Below are positions 1 through 7,827 of a stretch of DNA of 64,000 nucleotides, one piece after another. The DNA is from Marinibacterium profundimaris (lineage in GTDB: Bacteria; Pseudomonadota; Alphaproteobacteria; Rhodobacterales; Rhodobacteraceae): the NCBI RefSeq assembly GCF_002210095.1, contig NZ_AQQR01000017.1, positions 17,928-81,927 of the forward strand, given 5' to 3'. The translations under genes were made by a program, and so were the position numbers. Below the pieces are notes generated by a model. That model was given only the letters and a program-made list of their open reading frames with translations. It did no database searches and had not been told where the DNA came from. Numbering within the stretch: the stretch's first letter is position 1; each line of letters starts with the position of its first letter.

Positions 1-123
1 ACGATTGCCGCCTGAGGCGTGCTCTTCGAAGATCTCGACGCATCCCGCAGTTTGCAGGGCCTCAGACTGGGGCAGGGGGGTCTGATCCTCTGTGGATACG
101 CGCGCATAGCCTATCAGGGGCAT
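1..123 (-). CDS. Serine recombinase (resolvase/invertase family), N-terminal 41 residues, cut by the window edge
   Basis: Reading the minus strand from an ATG at 123 gives 41 codons that run off the left edge. The start is MPLIGYARVSTEDQ, the hallmark N-terminus of the resolvase/invertase family, with the nucleophilic serine at residue 10 in YARVS. It continues to FEEHASGGNR, which matches the family's next conserved stretch. Such enzymes resolve cointegrates or invert DNA at short palindromic sites. The ORF is too short here to tell resolvase from invertase, and there is no clear Shine-Dalgarno sequence. The palindromes at 152-179 upstream could be its own binding site. The family call is firm; the precise role is inferred. 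Confidence 0.85.
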   Translation of the reverse strand, partial: MPLIGYARVSTEDQTPLPQSEALQTAGCVEIFEEHASGGNR

Positions 124-151
124 GAAAATCGGCCGTTTGCAATTTCATATA

Positions 152-179
152 CCGTTACTAAACGACCGTTTGTAAACGG
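152..179. promoter_or_regulatory. Tandem palindromes upstream of the serine recombinase, possible res site or operator
   Basis: CCGTTTGTAAACGG at 166-179 is a perfect 14-base palindrome. It is preceded at 152-164 by the related imperfect copy CCGTTACTAAACG, and a third partial copy (CCGTTTG) lies near 133. The repeats stand between the divergent recombinase and the gene at 350. Resolvases act at arrays of inverted half-sites next to their own gene, so a res-like site is plausible. An operator for a TetR-type regulator is an alternative. Confidence 0.45.
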
Positions 180-349
180 ATGCAAGGGCGCTCTCTGTGG
201 CGCTGTTTACCGGAATGCCCTTGGTTTCCATACAATGAGCGCGATCAGAGAGCCCTCGCCGACCATCGCCCGCGCGTGCTATATAACGAGCGTGGGCGCA
301 CTCTGATAAAACCCTTGGGTAAAGTGCAGAATTCCAGTATTTTGCACAT

Positions 350-1417
350 ATGAAGCCTCCAGCGCCTGCCTTCCATGATGAACCGGACGCTCTCTTCCTC
401 GACGCTGAGGAGGTGGAACAGTCGTCTGAGGAGGATCTTTGGTTCCTGCCCGGTCCCATGGAAGAGGAGCCGGATTATTTGCCGCCCGGACCACGGGCCG
501 AACCGCGTGAAGCCGAGGTCCTCGACGATTGGCGGAAAGCAGAGGCGGGTCATGCCGCACGTCTTGCCCGTGTGGCCGGTCGCGTCGGCGCGCTGGACGA
601 CCGGCTAAAGCGCGGCCCTGACGGATGGCGGCACAGGCTTGCCCTGTTCGAGGCTGCCGACCTCAGCTGGTTCGCGGGCGACCGTATCGGCCCGGATCGG
701 CTCGCGCTCTGGATGTCCATGCGCATTTCCGGCCTGCAAGACGACATCGACGCACTCGCGCGCGTCGGTTGGGCGGTACGTCGTCTGACAGGGGGGCCAG
801 GCCCAGAGGTGGACCTGTCCGCCTTCCTCGACCGCCGCGATCCAGAGAACATGGCAAATGAAGCCGAGCCCTTTGCGGACCGCGCGGGCGGTTGGCTCGA
901 CCTGATGGCACAAGTCGCCGATCTTCACCCGATAGCCCGTGCTTGCGCGGGTTATCACTTCTGGAGCCTCGCGGGCCTCGGGCAGCAGGGCGATCGAATG
1001 GAAGCGGCCGTCACGGCCGCGCGGATCGCCGCCAGCGAGGAGAGAGGCGCAGTCTTTGCGCCTCTGGCCATGGGCGGGGCAGGGGGGCTGCGCGACGGCG
1101 GCCCACCCGCTGACCGTCTGGCGCGCTGGCTTGACGGGATGGAGACCGCCTGCCTGACCGCAATGCGGCACCTCGACGATATCCAGGCATGGTCAGCGAG
1201 GGCGGAAACCGAGATGACCCCACTCTCGGGAAAGACCCCACGCGCCTTGCGCGCCGTTCTGACCGAATGGCCTATTGTCTCTGCCCCGATGGCCGAGGCC
1301 CTGACCGATGTCAGCCGCGCCGCTGTCCAGCGCAATCTCGCTTGGATGCAGGCACAGGGTCTGGTCCGCGAGATGACCGGCCAGGGGCGGTATCGGATGT
1401 GGCGCACCACGAACTGA
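350..1417 (+). CDS. Hypothetical protein with C-terminal winged-helix-like region (possibly DUF1612/RHE_PE00001-like)
   Basis: The product is 355 residues long, acidic at the N-terminus, with no signal peptide or membrane segment. The last 70 residues (RALRAVLTEWPIVSAPMAEALTDVS and onwards) read as a winged helix: a short helix, a second helix with DVSRAAVQRNLAWM, then a QGLVREMTGQGRYRMW wing. The arrangement recalls alphaproteobacterial plasmid proteins of the DUF1612/HTH family, but I am not certain of that link. It stands alone between the recombinase and a toxin remnant. A DNA-binding role is inferred from the C-terminus only. The ATG at 350 has no obvious Shine-Dalgarno sequence, so the start is unsure. 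Confidence 0.6.
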   Translation: MKPPAPAFHDEPDALFLDAEEVEQSSEEDLWFLPGPMEEEPDYLPPGPRAEPREAEVLDDWRKAEAGHAARLARVAGRVGALDDRLKRGPDGWRHRLALFEAADLSWFAGDRIGPDRLALWMSMRISGLQDDIDALARVGWAVRRLTGGPGPEVDLSAFLDRRDPENMANEAEPFADRAGGWLDLMAQVADLHPIARACAGYHFWSLAGLGQQGDRMEAAVTAARIAASEERGAVFAPLAMGGAGGLRDGGPPADRLARWLDGMETACLTAMRHLDDIQAWSARAETEMTPLSGKTPRALRAVLTEWPIVSAPMAEALTDVSRAAVQRNLAWMQAQGLVREMTGQGRYRMWRTTN

Positions 1418-1446
1418 AAGCACAGAGCGCACCTTGGGCTGTCAGG

Positions 1447-1557
1447 GAACAGGACCGCCTCAACTTCCATTGCGTCATTCACCACGTGAATGATTGTGAT
1501 CTGGTCAGCACTGATACGGTAAAAGATGAGGCATCGGTGGCGACAAGGTGAGGCAAA
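1447..1557 (-). pseudogene. Remnant of a ParE/RelE-type toxin C-terminus
   Basis: The minus-strand frame across this otherwise empty gap reads HRCLIFYRISADQITIIHVV followed by NDAMEVEAVL. This matches the last beta strands of ParE toxins, which typically end in a pattern like hlifYr..dgi.IlRilH..mD. There is no start codon or N-terminal half, no antitoxin gene beside it, and the frame runs on without a stop into the antisense of the gene at 350. I read it as a decayed toxin fragment. It could be a chance resemblance, but the run of matching positions is long. Confidence 0.45.
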
Positions 1558-1582
1558 CATCGGGGTTGAAGCTCCAGCGCTT

Positions 1583-1604
1583 ATAGGGTAACCCCCTACC
1601 CTAT
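1583..1604. promoter_or_regulatory. Probable DmeR (RcnR-type) operator
   Basis: ATAGGGTA (1583-1590) and TACCCTAT (1597-1604) are perfect inverted arms around ACCCCC. A G/C tract with flanking inverted repeats is the known operator style of nickel/cobalt RcnR-family repressors. The site reaches into the ATG of dmeR at 1603, so repressor binding would cover the start region of dmeR-dmeF. Confidence 0.65.
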
Positions 1605-1875
1605 GGGTCACACTGTCCAGAACAAATCCAAGCTTATCGCCAGAGTCCGCCGCCTGAGAGGGCAGATGGAGGCGATCGAACGGGCGCTGGAGGCGGAAGT
1701 CTCCTGCGCCGAAATCCTGAACCTCGCCGCCTCGGTCCGCGGGGCTACGAACGGCCTCGTCGTCGAACTTCTCGAGGATCACCTGCGCAACCACGTTGTC
1801 GACGTCGAAGGCGATGCGCAGCGCAAGGCCGGGGCGGACGAACTGATCGAAGTCATGAGAAGGCACCTGAAATGA
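1603..1875 (+). CDS. dmeR: DmeR/RcnR-type nickel/cobalt-responsive repressor
   Basis: The product is 90 residues long, the usual size for CsoR/RcnR (DUF156) repressors, which are all-helical tetramers that leave DNA when they bind metal. It starts MGHTVQNK and carries His3, Cys35, His60 and His64, the ligand set of nickel/cobalt-sensing RcnR; copper-sensing CsoR lacks His3. Its stop overlaps the start of the next gene (ATGA), which is a DmeF-type transporter, matching known rhizobial dmeRF operons. A G/C-tract palindrome overlaps its own start, so it should repress itself. No Shine-Dalgarno sequence can be seen because the operator fills that place. Family is certain; metal is inferred from the ligands and partner. 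Confidence 0.88.
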   Translation: MGHTVQNKSKLIARVRRLRGQMEAIERALEAEVSCAEILNLAASVRGATNGLVVELLEDHLRNHVVDVEGDAQRKAGADELIEVMRRHLK

Positions 1876-2848
1876 GCCCGAACGCCGCCGCACCGCACGA
1901 CCACGTCTTCCTCGGCGAGAACCACGCCCGCAACGAACGCCGCACTTGGGCAGTGATCGCGCTGACCGCGACCATGATGGTCGCTGAGATCACCGCCGGC
2001 ACGATCTACGGGTCCATGGCGCTGCTGGCCGACGGCTGGCACATGTCCCCCATGCCTCGGCGCTTCTGATCACGGCGCTCGCCTATCGCTTCGCCCGCAA
2101 ACACGCGCGCAACCCCCGCTTCACCTTCGGCACCGGAAAGCTCGGCGATCTCGCCGCCTTCGGTAGTGCTACCGTCCTCGCTATCGTCGCACTGCTGATC
2201 GGTTGGGAAAGCCTTGTCCGCCTGCGCAGTCCGGTCCCGATCAGCTTCGACGAGGCGATCCTCGTCGCCGTGATCGGCCTCTTGGTGAACCTCGTCAGCG
2301 CTTGGCTGCTCAAGGACGACCACAGCCACCACCACGGCCATGCTCATCACCAAGTGCAGGATCATGACCACGGGCACGACCATGATCAAGATCATGACCA
2401 CGGGGCGGCAGCGACCCGCGGAGGAGACCGCGACAACAACCTGCGTGCGGCCTACCTGCACGTTCTAGCAGATGCACTGACATCCGTTCTTGCCATCGCA
2501 GCCCTGCTCGCGGGCCGCAGCTATGGCTGGGTCTGGCTCGACCCGGTGATCGGCATCGTGGGCGCCCTCGTCATCCTGAGCTGGTCGTGGGGACTGCTGC
2601 GCGACAGCGGATCGGTTCTCATGGACTATCTGCCCGACCACGAGGATCTTCCGGCCGAAGTGCGCGCAGCCATCGAGAGCGAGCATGACGAGATCGTCGA
2701 TCTTCATGTCTGGCAGCTCGGGCCGGGGCATCACGGCGCCATCATTGCGCTCAAATCCACGCGCCCCGAACCGGTCGCGGCCTATCGTGCGCGGCTGCGG
2801 CACATCGACGAGCTGTCCCATGTGACCGTGGAAATCCATCCCGCCTGA
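1872..2848 (+). pseudogene. dmeF: DmeF-like cation diffusion facilitator, broken by a one-base deletion near 2049
   Basis: The first frame (1872 to about 2050) encodes a His-containing N-terminus, the first membrane helix and MALLADGWHMS, then shifts and stops at 2069. The next frame is open from about 2051 to 2848 and continues the protein exactly: HASALLITALAYRF, a His/Asp-rich cytoplasmic loop around 2320-2405, LHVLADALTSV and the C-terminal domain. Family members read DGWHMSTH here, so a single missing A in the run at 2047-2051 explains the break. DmeF exports Co2+ and Ni2+ by proton antiport. The rest is intact, so this is either a recent inactivating mutation or a sequence error. It is co-transcribed with dmeR. 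Confidence 0.85.
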
Positions 2849-2945
2849 GGTGCGAGGCTTCTCCTGAGCCTCGTGATCCTAGCCAATTCCCCTGTGCCGA
2901 TGACCTCGTCTCGCGGCCGCCGAACATCTCCGAAAGGTAGCTGCG

Positions 2946-3842
2946 ATGCCGACCATGTCCCCGCTGATGAAGATCGCCACTGGAAGCATCGTGGTCGGCA
3001 TCGTCGTGCTGGCGCTGAAGACCCTCGCATGGTGGATGACCGGTTCGATCGCGCTGCTGTCCGATGCGCTCGAAAGTACGGTGAACGTCGCGACCGCCAT
3101 TGCAGCGCTCATTGCGATCCGCCTCGCTTCACGACCCGCGGACGCCAATCACCCCTATGGCCACCACAAGGCGGAACTGTTCAGCGCGATCCTGGAAGGC
3201 GTGATGATCATCATCGCTGCGCTGCTGATCATGCGCGAAGCGTATCACGGGTTTCTCGCGCCGCGCATGCTGGACGCGCCACTCGAAGGCCTGCTGGTGA
3301 ACGGCCTGGCCAGCGTGATCAATGCCTTCTGGTGCTGGATGCTGATCACGCAAGGACGCAAGCGGCGGTCGCCTGCGCTGGTTGCGGATGGCCGTCACCT
3401 TTTCACGGACGTCATCTCCTCTGTTGGCGTGACCTTCGGGGTTCTTGTGGCGATCCTGTCCGGGTGGGCCATGCTCGACCCTTTGATGGCGCTGATCGTG
3501 GCGATCAACATCCTCTGGTCCGGCTGGAGGGTGATGCGGGAGTCTCTCAGTGGTCTGCTGGACGAGGCCATCCCGGATGTGACCCTCGCGCAGGTGCGCG
3601 AGACGATCTCGCGGGAAGCCGAAGGCGCTGTCGAGGCGCATGACCTTCGCACGCGCCATGCCGGCCAGGCCTCGTTCGTCGAGTTCCACCTCATCGTCCC
3701 CGGCGAGATGACGGTGAACGCCGCGCACGACATCTGCGACCGGATCGAAGCGGCATTGAAGGAGATCCTGGAGGGCTGCGTCGTCACCATCCACGTCGAG
3801 CCGGAACGCAAGGCGAAGCACTCCGGCGTGGTGGTGCTGTAA
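2946..3842 (+). CDS. Cation diffusion facilitator (FieF-like divalent metal efflux)
   Basis: The product is 298 residues long, normal for a compact CDF. About six membrane helices fill residues 10-205. The metal-site motifs are SDALESTVNV in helix 2, HPYGHHKAE in the first loop, and ADGRHLFTDV in helix 5. The cytoplasmic C-terminal ferredoxin-like domain follows (LRTRHAGQASFVEFHL). CDF proteins exchange Zn2+, Fe2+, Co2+ or similar ions for protons. There is no His-rich loop, unlike the dmeF upstream, so the substrate differs or is broader. It starts 97 bases after dmeF and may share its transcript. Metal specificity cannot be read from the sequence. Confidence 0.88.
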   Translation: MPTMSPLMKIATGSIVVGIVVLALKTLAWWMTGSIALLSDALESTVNVATAIAALIAIRLASRPADANHPYGHHKAELFSAILEGVMIIIAALLIMREAYHGFLAPRMLDAPLEGLLVNGLASVINAFWCWMLITQGRKRRSPALVADGRHLFTDVISSVGVTFGVLVAILSGWAMLDPLMALIVAINILWSGWRVMRESLSGLLDEAIPDVTLAQVRETISREAEGAVEAHDLRTRHAGQASFVEFHLIVPGEMTVNAAHDICDRIEAALKEILEGCVVTIHVEPERKAKHSGVVVL

Positions 3843-4108
3843 GATCAGCAAGAAGACCGGGCTTCTCATCAACCGGGCATGCGGTTGCGCCGTCCCAAGC
3901 GTGAGGAATGGTTGCTTGAAAGCGCCGTGAGGTCAAACTGCACCAACAAACTTTGGCGCGCCATACGGACGATCACCCGTGCTAGGCCACTCAAATCCGT
4001 TCGCACGGATGCGGCATTTGCACTTTGAAGCCCTAGGCTCGACGTGAGACTCCTATGCCTTGCCGCAACTGCTGTGACCCAGTCACTTCCACCGTCTGGC
4101 TCTACGGC

Positions 4109-5428
4109 TTATAAATGCGTGGCCCAGCGAGGGTGGCTCTCGTCAATGATCAAGGCATGGCTGTGCCTGCGATGTCCCCTTAGGTGGGGATGGTCGAGTG
4201 GCAAATTATCGTGGGTGTGCTCAAGCTCAACGGGATCGCCGGACGGCCAGAGTTTCAGCGCTGCGAGCATTCCGAAGGCGGCGATGAGGGCCAGTCCGAT
4301 CAGTGCGGGAACGACACCATAGACCGTCAGCAGCCATCCCGACAGCGGATAGGTCACAAGCCAGCAGGCGTGGGACAGCGCGAATTGCGCCGCGAAGAGT
4401 GCCGGGCGGTCCCCGGCGTGGGCGGAACGGCGCAGCAGTCGGCCGGAAGGGGTGAGGACAGCGGAATATCCGAGCCCCACCAGCAACCAAGCTGTCAGAA
4501 GGATGGACCAGCCAAGGCCCGCTCCAAGGACCGTCAACGCCAGACCGACCAGAGTAGCCACCATCAGCGCGGCTCCGCCGAACATCACAGGCCGGTCCGG
4601 CAACGCATCGAGAACACGCGGCAGGACCAGCGCGGCGATCATCGACCCTGCGCCGAAGGCGAACATCGTCCAGGCCAGAGCACTTTCCGACAGGCCGAGC
4701 GAGCCGCGCACAAGAACGACGGTATTGACCAGCACCATCGCACCTGCCGCCGCCGCCGCGAGGTTCAATGCCAAGAGCCCGCGCAAGCGGGGCGTGGCCA
4801 GATAGATGCGGATGCCGCGCGTAGTGCGGTCATAGACACCGCGCGGCTCGGATGGGCGGGGACTGGGCAGCACTACCGAAACAACCAGAAGGGCCGATGC
4901 GGCGAAACCGAGGACCGTGCCGAGGAAGAGCGAATTGTAGGACATCACCGCGAGCAGAAGGGCCGCAAGCGTCGGGCTGACGATGTTTTCCAGATCGTAG
5001 GCCAGCCGCGACAGCGACAGCGCGCGGGTATAGCGCGCCTCTTCGGGCAGAACGTCCGGGATCGTCGCCTGAAAGGTCGGCGTGAACGCGGCGGAAGCCG
5101 ATTGAAGAAGGAAGATCAGGACGTAGACCTGCCAGACCTCGGTCACGAAGGGCAGTGCGAGCGCGACACCGGCACGCACCAGATCGAGCGTCACCAGAAG
5201 CGCGCGGCGCGGCACGCGGTCTGCGAAAGCCCCTGCAATGGGCGCGATGCCCACATAAGCAACCATCTTGATGGTGAAGACTGTGCCGAGGACCAGCGCC
5301 GCCCCGTCGCCCGAAAGATCAAAGGCGAGCAGGCCGAGAGCGACAGTCGCGAGCCCGGTTCCCAGAAGCGCCACGACCTGAGCCAGAAACAGATGACGGT
5401 AGGTGCGGTCGGAGAGGATGTCGAACAT
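4109..5428 (-). CDS. nreB: NreB-like major facilitator exporter with His-rich C-terminus (nickel efflux)
   Basis: I place the start at the ATG at 5428 (MFDILSDRTYRHLF), giving 439 residues; the longer frame to 5503 runs over the repressor gene. Twelve membrane helices and the GAFADRVPRRAL loop between helices 2 and 3 identify the major facilitator superfamily. The last 35 residues are rich in His (LEHTHDNLPLDHPHLRGHRR), the feature that defines nickel exporters of the NreB/NrsD type. It lies 8 bases after a CsoR/RcnR-family repressor gene, as in nreAB-type loci. Nickel is inferred from the tail and partner; another divalent metal is possible. Confidence 0.8.
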   Translation of the reverse strand: MFDILSDRTYRHLFLAQVVALLGTGLATVALGLLAFDLSGDGAALVLGTVFTIKMVAYVGIAPIAGAFADRVPRRALLVTLDLVRAGVALALPFVTEVWQVYVLIFLLQSASAAFTPTFQATIPDVLPEEARYTRALSLSRLAYDLENIVSPTLAALLLAVMSYNSLFLGTVLGFAASALLVVSVVLPSPRPSEPRGVYDRTTRGIRIYLATPRLRGLLALNLAAAAAGAMVLVNTVVLVRGSLGLSESALAWTMFAFGAGSMIAALVLPRVLDALPDRPVMFGGAALMVATLVGLALTVLGAGLGWSILLTAWLLVGLGYSAVLTPSGRLLRRSAHAGDRPALFAAQFALSHACWLVTYPLSGWLLTVYGVVPALIGLALIAAFGMLAALKLWPSGDPVELEHTHDNLPLDHPHLRGHRRHSHALIIDESHPRWATHL

Positions 5429-5436
5429 GGCGGACC

Positions 5437-5697
5437 TCAGAGATATCTGGCGATCGTGCGCAGCTGGGCACGATCTGTTTCGGAGCCTTCGACGTCCAGG
5501 CAATGATCCATGTGGTCATGGATCAGCGCCCGCTTGGCATTCGTGATGGCTTTTTCAACCGCCTGCATCTGCTGGGCGATCTCAAGGCATGGCTTGCCCG
5601 CCTCGATCATCTCGATCACGGCGCGCAAATGGCCGTCAGCACGTTTCAGCCGGGCGACGAGGGCGGGGTGGGTTGCATGGACTGGATGTTTTGTCAT
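5437..5697 (-). CDS. nreA: NreA-like CsoR/RcnR-family metal-sensing repressor
   Basis: The product has 86 residues with the all-alpha DUF156 fold (HPALVARLKRADGHLRAVIE). Cys37, His62 and Cys66 are spaced as in the CsoR Cys-His-Cys site, and extra histidines (H4, H7, H10, H60, H65) could serve as N-terminal or side ligands, as in nickel sensors such as InrS and NreA. It leads a two-gene minus-strand operon with the exporter. A perfect 9-bp inverted repeat with a C tract sits just upstream, between this gene and the divergent His-rich/HupE genes, so it probably represses both sides. The metal is inferred from context; copper cannot be excluded from residues alone. Confidence 0.82.
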   Translation of the reverse strand: MTKHPVHATHPALVARLKRADGHLRAVIEMIEAGKPCLEIAQQMQAVEKAITNAKRALIHDHMDHCLDVEGSETDRAQLRTIARYL

Positions 5698-5703
5698 AAA
5701 GTA

Positions 5704-5730
5704 GTTCTATCCCCCCTGGGAGGATAGAAC
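5704..5730. promoter_or_regulatory. Operator for the NreA-like repressor, shared by divergent genes
   Basis: GTTCTATCC (5704-5712) and GGATAGAAC (5722-5730) form a perfect 9-bp inverted repeat around CCCCTGGGA. The design, a C/G tract between AT-containing arms, is that of RcnR/InrS-type operators. It lies between the repressor-exporter pair on the minus strand and the His-rich/HupE genes on the plus strand. Confidence 0.7.
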
Positions 5731-5781
5731 AAGATGGTGCCACGATGCACCACGCTAGAGACGAGCAGACGGGCAAAACCT

Positions 5782-6138
5782 ATGGATACCTTGAGGACAG
5801 TTGTAAACGCCGCGTTTTCGACACTCTTATGTTTGGCCATACTCCTCTGGTCTGTGGTGCCCGCAACCTCGCACGCGCCCTCAGTCTTCGGCGTCCTTCA
5901 AGAGCACGCAGAAATGGTTGCTGAGCACGGTCATTCGCATGGACTGGAAGAAGACCTTGCCTGGGCCATGCATGGACACGGCCATGACAGCGTCGATCAC
6001 GATCACAGTCAGGCGGTCGTGCCTGGCCCTGACCGATCGCCGCACCCGCTCGATATTCACAGAGCCGCATGGCCTTTGAGTTCGGCCACGTCGAACACCT
6101 TACAGACATACCAAATCGAACGACCTCCGCGCGTCTGA
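5782..6138 (+). CDS. Small His-rich secreted protein beside HupE
   Basis: The product has 118 residues. An N-terminal hydrophobic segment (FSTLLCLAILLWSVVPATSHA) is a signal peptide, so the mature protein should be periplasmic. The mature part is dense in His and Asp (EHGHSHG, HGHGHDSVDHDHS), which suggests metal binding. I recognise no family. The gene follows the NreA-type operator and precedes a HupE-type permease, so it may buffer nickel or cobalt in the periplasm. An earlier in-frame ATG at 5734 has a better Shine-Dalgarno (GGGAGG), but that falls inside the operator; I prefer 5782 because the signal peptide then has a normal length. Confidence 0.6.
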   Translation: MDTLRTVVNAAFSTLLCLAILLWSVVPATSHAPSVFGVLQEHAEMVAEHGHSHGLEEDLAWAMHGHGHDSVDHDHSQAVVPGPDRSPHPLDIHRAAWPLSSATSNTLQTYQIERPPRV

Positions 6139-6198
6139 TCGACTGCGCGCCAACAGCGCGCTGCATTCGATCATCAACACATATGCGGAGTCAAATCC

Positions 6199-6927
6199 AT
6201 GAATACAGTCCACCAGGGCTGGACCGATCCCGGCATACGCCGGATCGTGATCCTGTCCTTCATTGCCCTTTCGGCGCTCGTCCTAAGTGCGGGCAACGCT
6301 CTCGCCCATGCCGTTACAGAAGGTGACGCAGGCTACATCCAGGAAATCTGGGGGGTGAACATCATTCCCTTCATGTATCTCGGCGCCAAGCACATGGTGA
6401 CGGGTTACGATCACATCCTGTTCCTGCTCGGCGTCGTCTTCTTCCTCTACAAGATGAAGGACGTCGGCATCTACGTCAGCCTTTTTGCCATCGGCCATTC
6501 GACCACGATGCTCGCGGGCGTCTGGTTCGGCTGGGGCGTGAACGCCTATATCGTCGACGCTATCATCGGCCTGTCGGTCGTCTACAAGGCGCTCGACAAT
6601 CTTGGAGCCTACCAACGCTGGTTCGGCTTCCAGCCGAACACCAAGGCCGCGACGTTGATCTTCGGCTTTTTCCACGGCACGGGCCTTGCCACGAAGATCC
6701 TCGACTACGAGATCGCATCAGATGGGCTGTTGGCCAATCTTCTGGCGTTCAACGTCGGCGTCGAGCTGGGCCAGATCATGGCGCTCGCCGTGATTCTCAT
6801 CGTTATGGGCTACTGGCGGAAATCCCCGAACTTCTTTCGCCAAGCCTACACCGCCAACGTTGTCATGATGTCCATGGGGTTCATCCTCATGGGACTGCAA
6901 ATCACCGGCTACTTCGTTGCCGCATAA
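6199..6927 (+). CDS. HupE/UreJ-family nickel/cobalt permease
   Basis: The product has 242 residues. A signal-like first helix ends in ALAHAVTEGD, which exposes a His at the mature N-terminus as in other HupE/UreJ proteins. Six further helices follow, with the conserved HMVTGYDHILFLLGV, IGHSTTM and FGFFHGTGLATKI motifs, all carrying the buried His and Asp residues typical of this nickel permease family. It lies next to the NreA/NreB-like genes, behind their shared operator. Family members are usually importers; within an efflux locus the direction is unclear. The family call is firm. Confidence 0.85.
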   Translation: MNTVHQGWTDPGIRRIVILSFIALSALVLSAGNALAHAVTEGDAGYIQEIWGVNIIPFMYLGAKHMVTGYDHILFLLGVVFFLYKMKDVGIYVSLFAIGHSTTMLAGVWFGWGVNAYIVDAIIGLSVVYKALDNLGAYQRWFGFQPNTKAATLIFGFFHGTGLATKILDYEIASDGLLANLLAFNVGVELGQIMALAVILIVMGYWRKSPNFFRQAYTANVVMMSMGFILMGLQITGYFVAA

Positions 6928-6943
6928 GGAACTGGAGAGAAAA

Positions 6944-7567
6944 ATGTTCAACGCAGAAAAACCGAGCCTTGATGAACTGCCAAGCTCAGCGCAGCTTATC
7001 CGATCCACCGCCATCGCGGCGGCCAGCGCGGTCGTCATTCTTGTGACGGTCGTACTTCCCGCCGAATACAACATCGACCCAACTGGGATCGGTGGCGCAA
7101 TTGGGCTGGCGGAGATGGGTGAGATCAAAACCCAGCTCGCAGAAGAGGCCGAGGCTGATCGTCAGATCATGGAAGCCGAAGACGAGCAGTCAAGCTTGCT
7201 GAACGATGTCTTCGGGCTTTTTGTCGGTGCCGCACATGCGCAGGAAGCCGTGGTTTGGCGCGATGAGGCCACCTTCACGCTGGCACCGGGCGACTCGGCG
7301 GACTGGAAGATGGAGATGGATGCAGGCCAGGTGGCTGAGTACCGGATGCTCGTCGAAGGCGGCCGGGTGAATTTCGACCTGCACGGCCATGGCGGCGGCG
7401 AGACGGTGACCTATGAAAAAGGCCGAGGCTCCACCGGTTCCGAGGGCGAGGTCACCGCCGCGTTCGACGGACAACACGGCTGGTTCTGGCGCAATCGCGA
7501 CAGTTCCGATGTGACGGTGACAATTCAGGTACGCGGCGAATATTCCGAGTTTGTGCAGCTCGACTAA
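6944..7567 (+). CDS. Membrane-anchored periplasmic protein of unknown function in the HupE operon
   Basis: The start at 6944 is chosen because GGAGAG lies seven bases upstream; an earlier in-frame ATG lies inside hupE. The product has 207 residues. One membrane helix at about 25-45 (SAVVILVTVVLPAEYN) is followed by an acidic linker and a beta-rich C-terminal domain with two nearby His residues (DLHGHGGGETV). The cysteine-free periplasmic domain resembles no family that I can name. It is 16 bases after hupE and ends at a strong terminator, so it is the last gene of this operon. A metal-related accessory role is inferred from position only. Confidence 0.7.
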   Translation: MFNAEKPSLDELPSSAQLIRSTAIAAASAVVILVTVVLPAEYNIDPTGIGGAIGLAEMGEIKTQLAEEAEADRQIMEAEDEQSSLLNDVFGLFVGAAHAQEAVVWRDEATFTLAPGDSADWKMEMDAGQVAEYRMLVEGGRVNFDLHGHGGGETVTYEKGRGSTGSEGEVTAAFDGQHGWFWRNRDSSDVTVTIQVRGEYSEFVQLD

Positions 7568-7584
7568 GCGCAGGAAGGGCAGAC

Positions 7585-7624
7585 GCGGCCATTCGTTTCG
7601 TCTGACGCGAATGGCCGCATTTGG
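7585..7624 (+). terminator. Hairpin terminator after the HupE operon
   Basis: GCGGCCATTCG (7585-7595) pairs perfectly with CGAATGGCCGC (7608-7618), leaving a 12-base loop. The stem is followed by ATTTGG, so the T tract is short. It closes the plus-strand operon ending at 7567. Confidence 0.7.
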
Positions 7625-7738
7625 GTTCGGCATACTGCGCAATGGCGTGCGAGAAGCATGGACCCGATTCAAGCCAAACCATATATTGAGATCACTGTTC
7701 AATTCTCTGCCACTCGCGCTTTAGTGAGGATTTAGCCC

Positions 7739-7769
7739 TTGAACCTCTAGTGGCTAGACGTTTTAGCAT
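7739..7769 (+). promoter_or_regulatory. MerR-type promoter before the first L,D-transpeptidase
   Basis: A -35 TTGAAC (7739-7744) and a -10 TAGCAT (7764-7769) are separated by 19 bases. That over-long spacer is the mark of MerR-activated promoters. The spacer holds CTCTAG-TGG-CTAGAC, a copy of the dyad found at four other strong sites in the window. Confidence 0.7.
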
Positions 7770-7827
7770 CGTAGATGTTGATCTGACAGATCCAGCACCA
7801 AATTAGAAACTGCGCGGAGTACGATAC

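Noticed and set aside
955..1893. A 312-residue minus-strand frame
   Set aside because: It is a patchwork of antisense dmeR, a toxin remnant and antisense of the gene at 350; only the 1447-1557 piece resembles a real protein.
2320..2405. Repeats of CATGAC/CACGGC units in dmeF
   Set aside because: They encode the His/Asp-rich loop of the transporter, not a separate DNA repeat.
4184..5506. A 440-residue plus-strand frame
   Set aside because: It is the antisense of the NreB-like exporter; the product is low-complexity, Arg/Gln-rich, and has no known fold.
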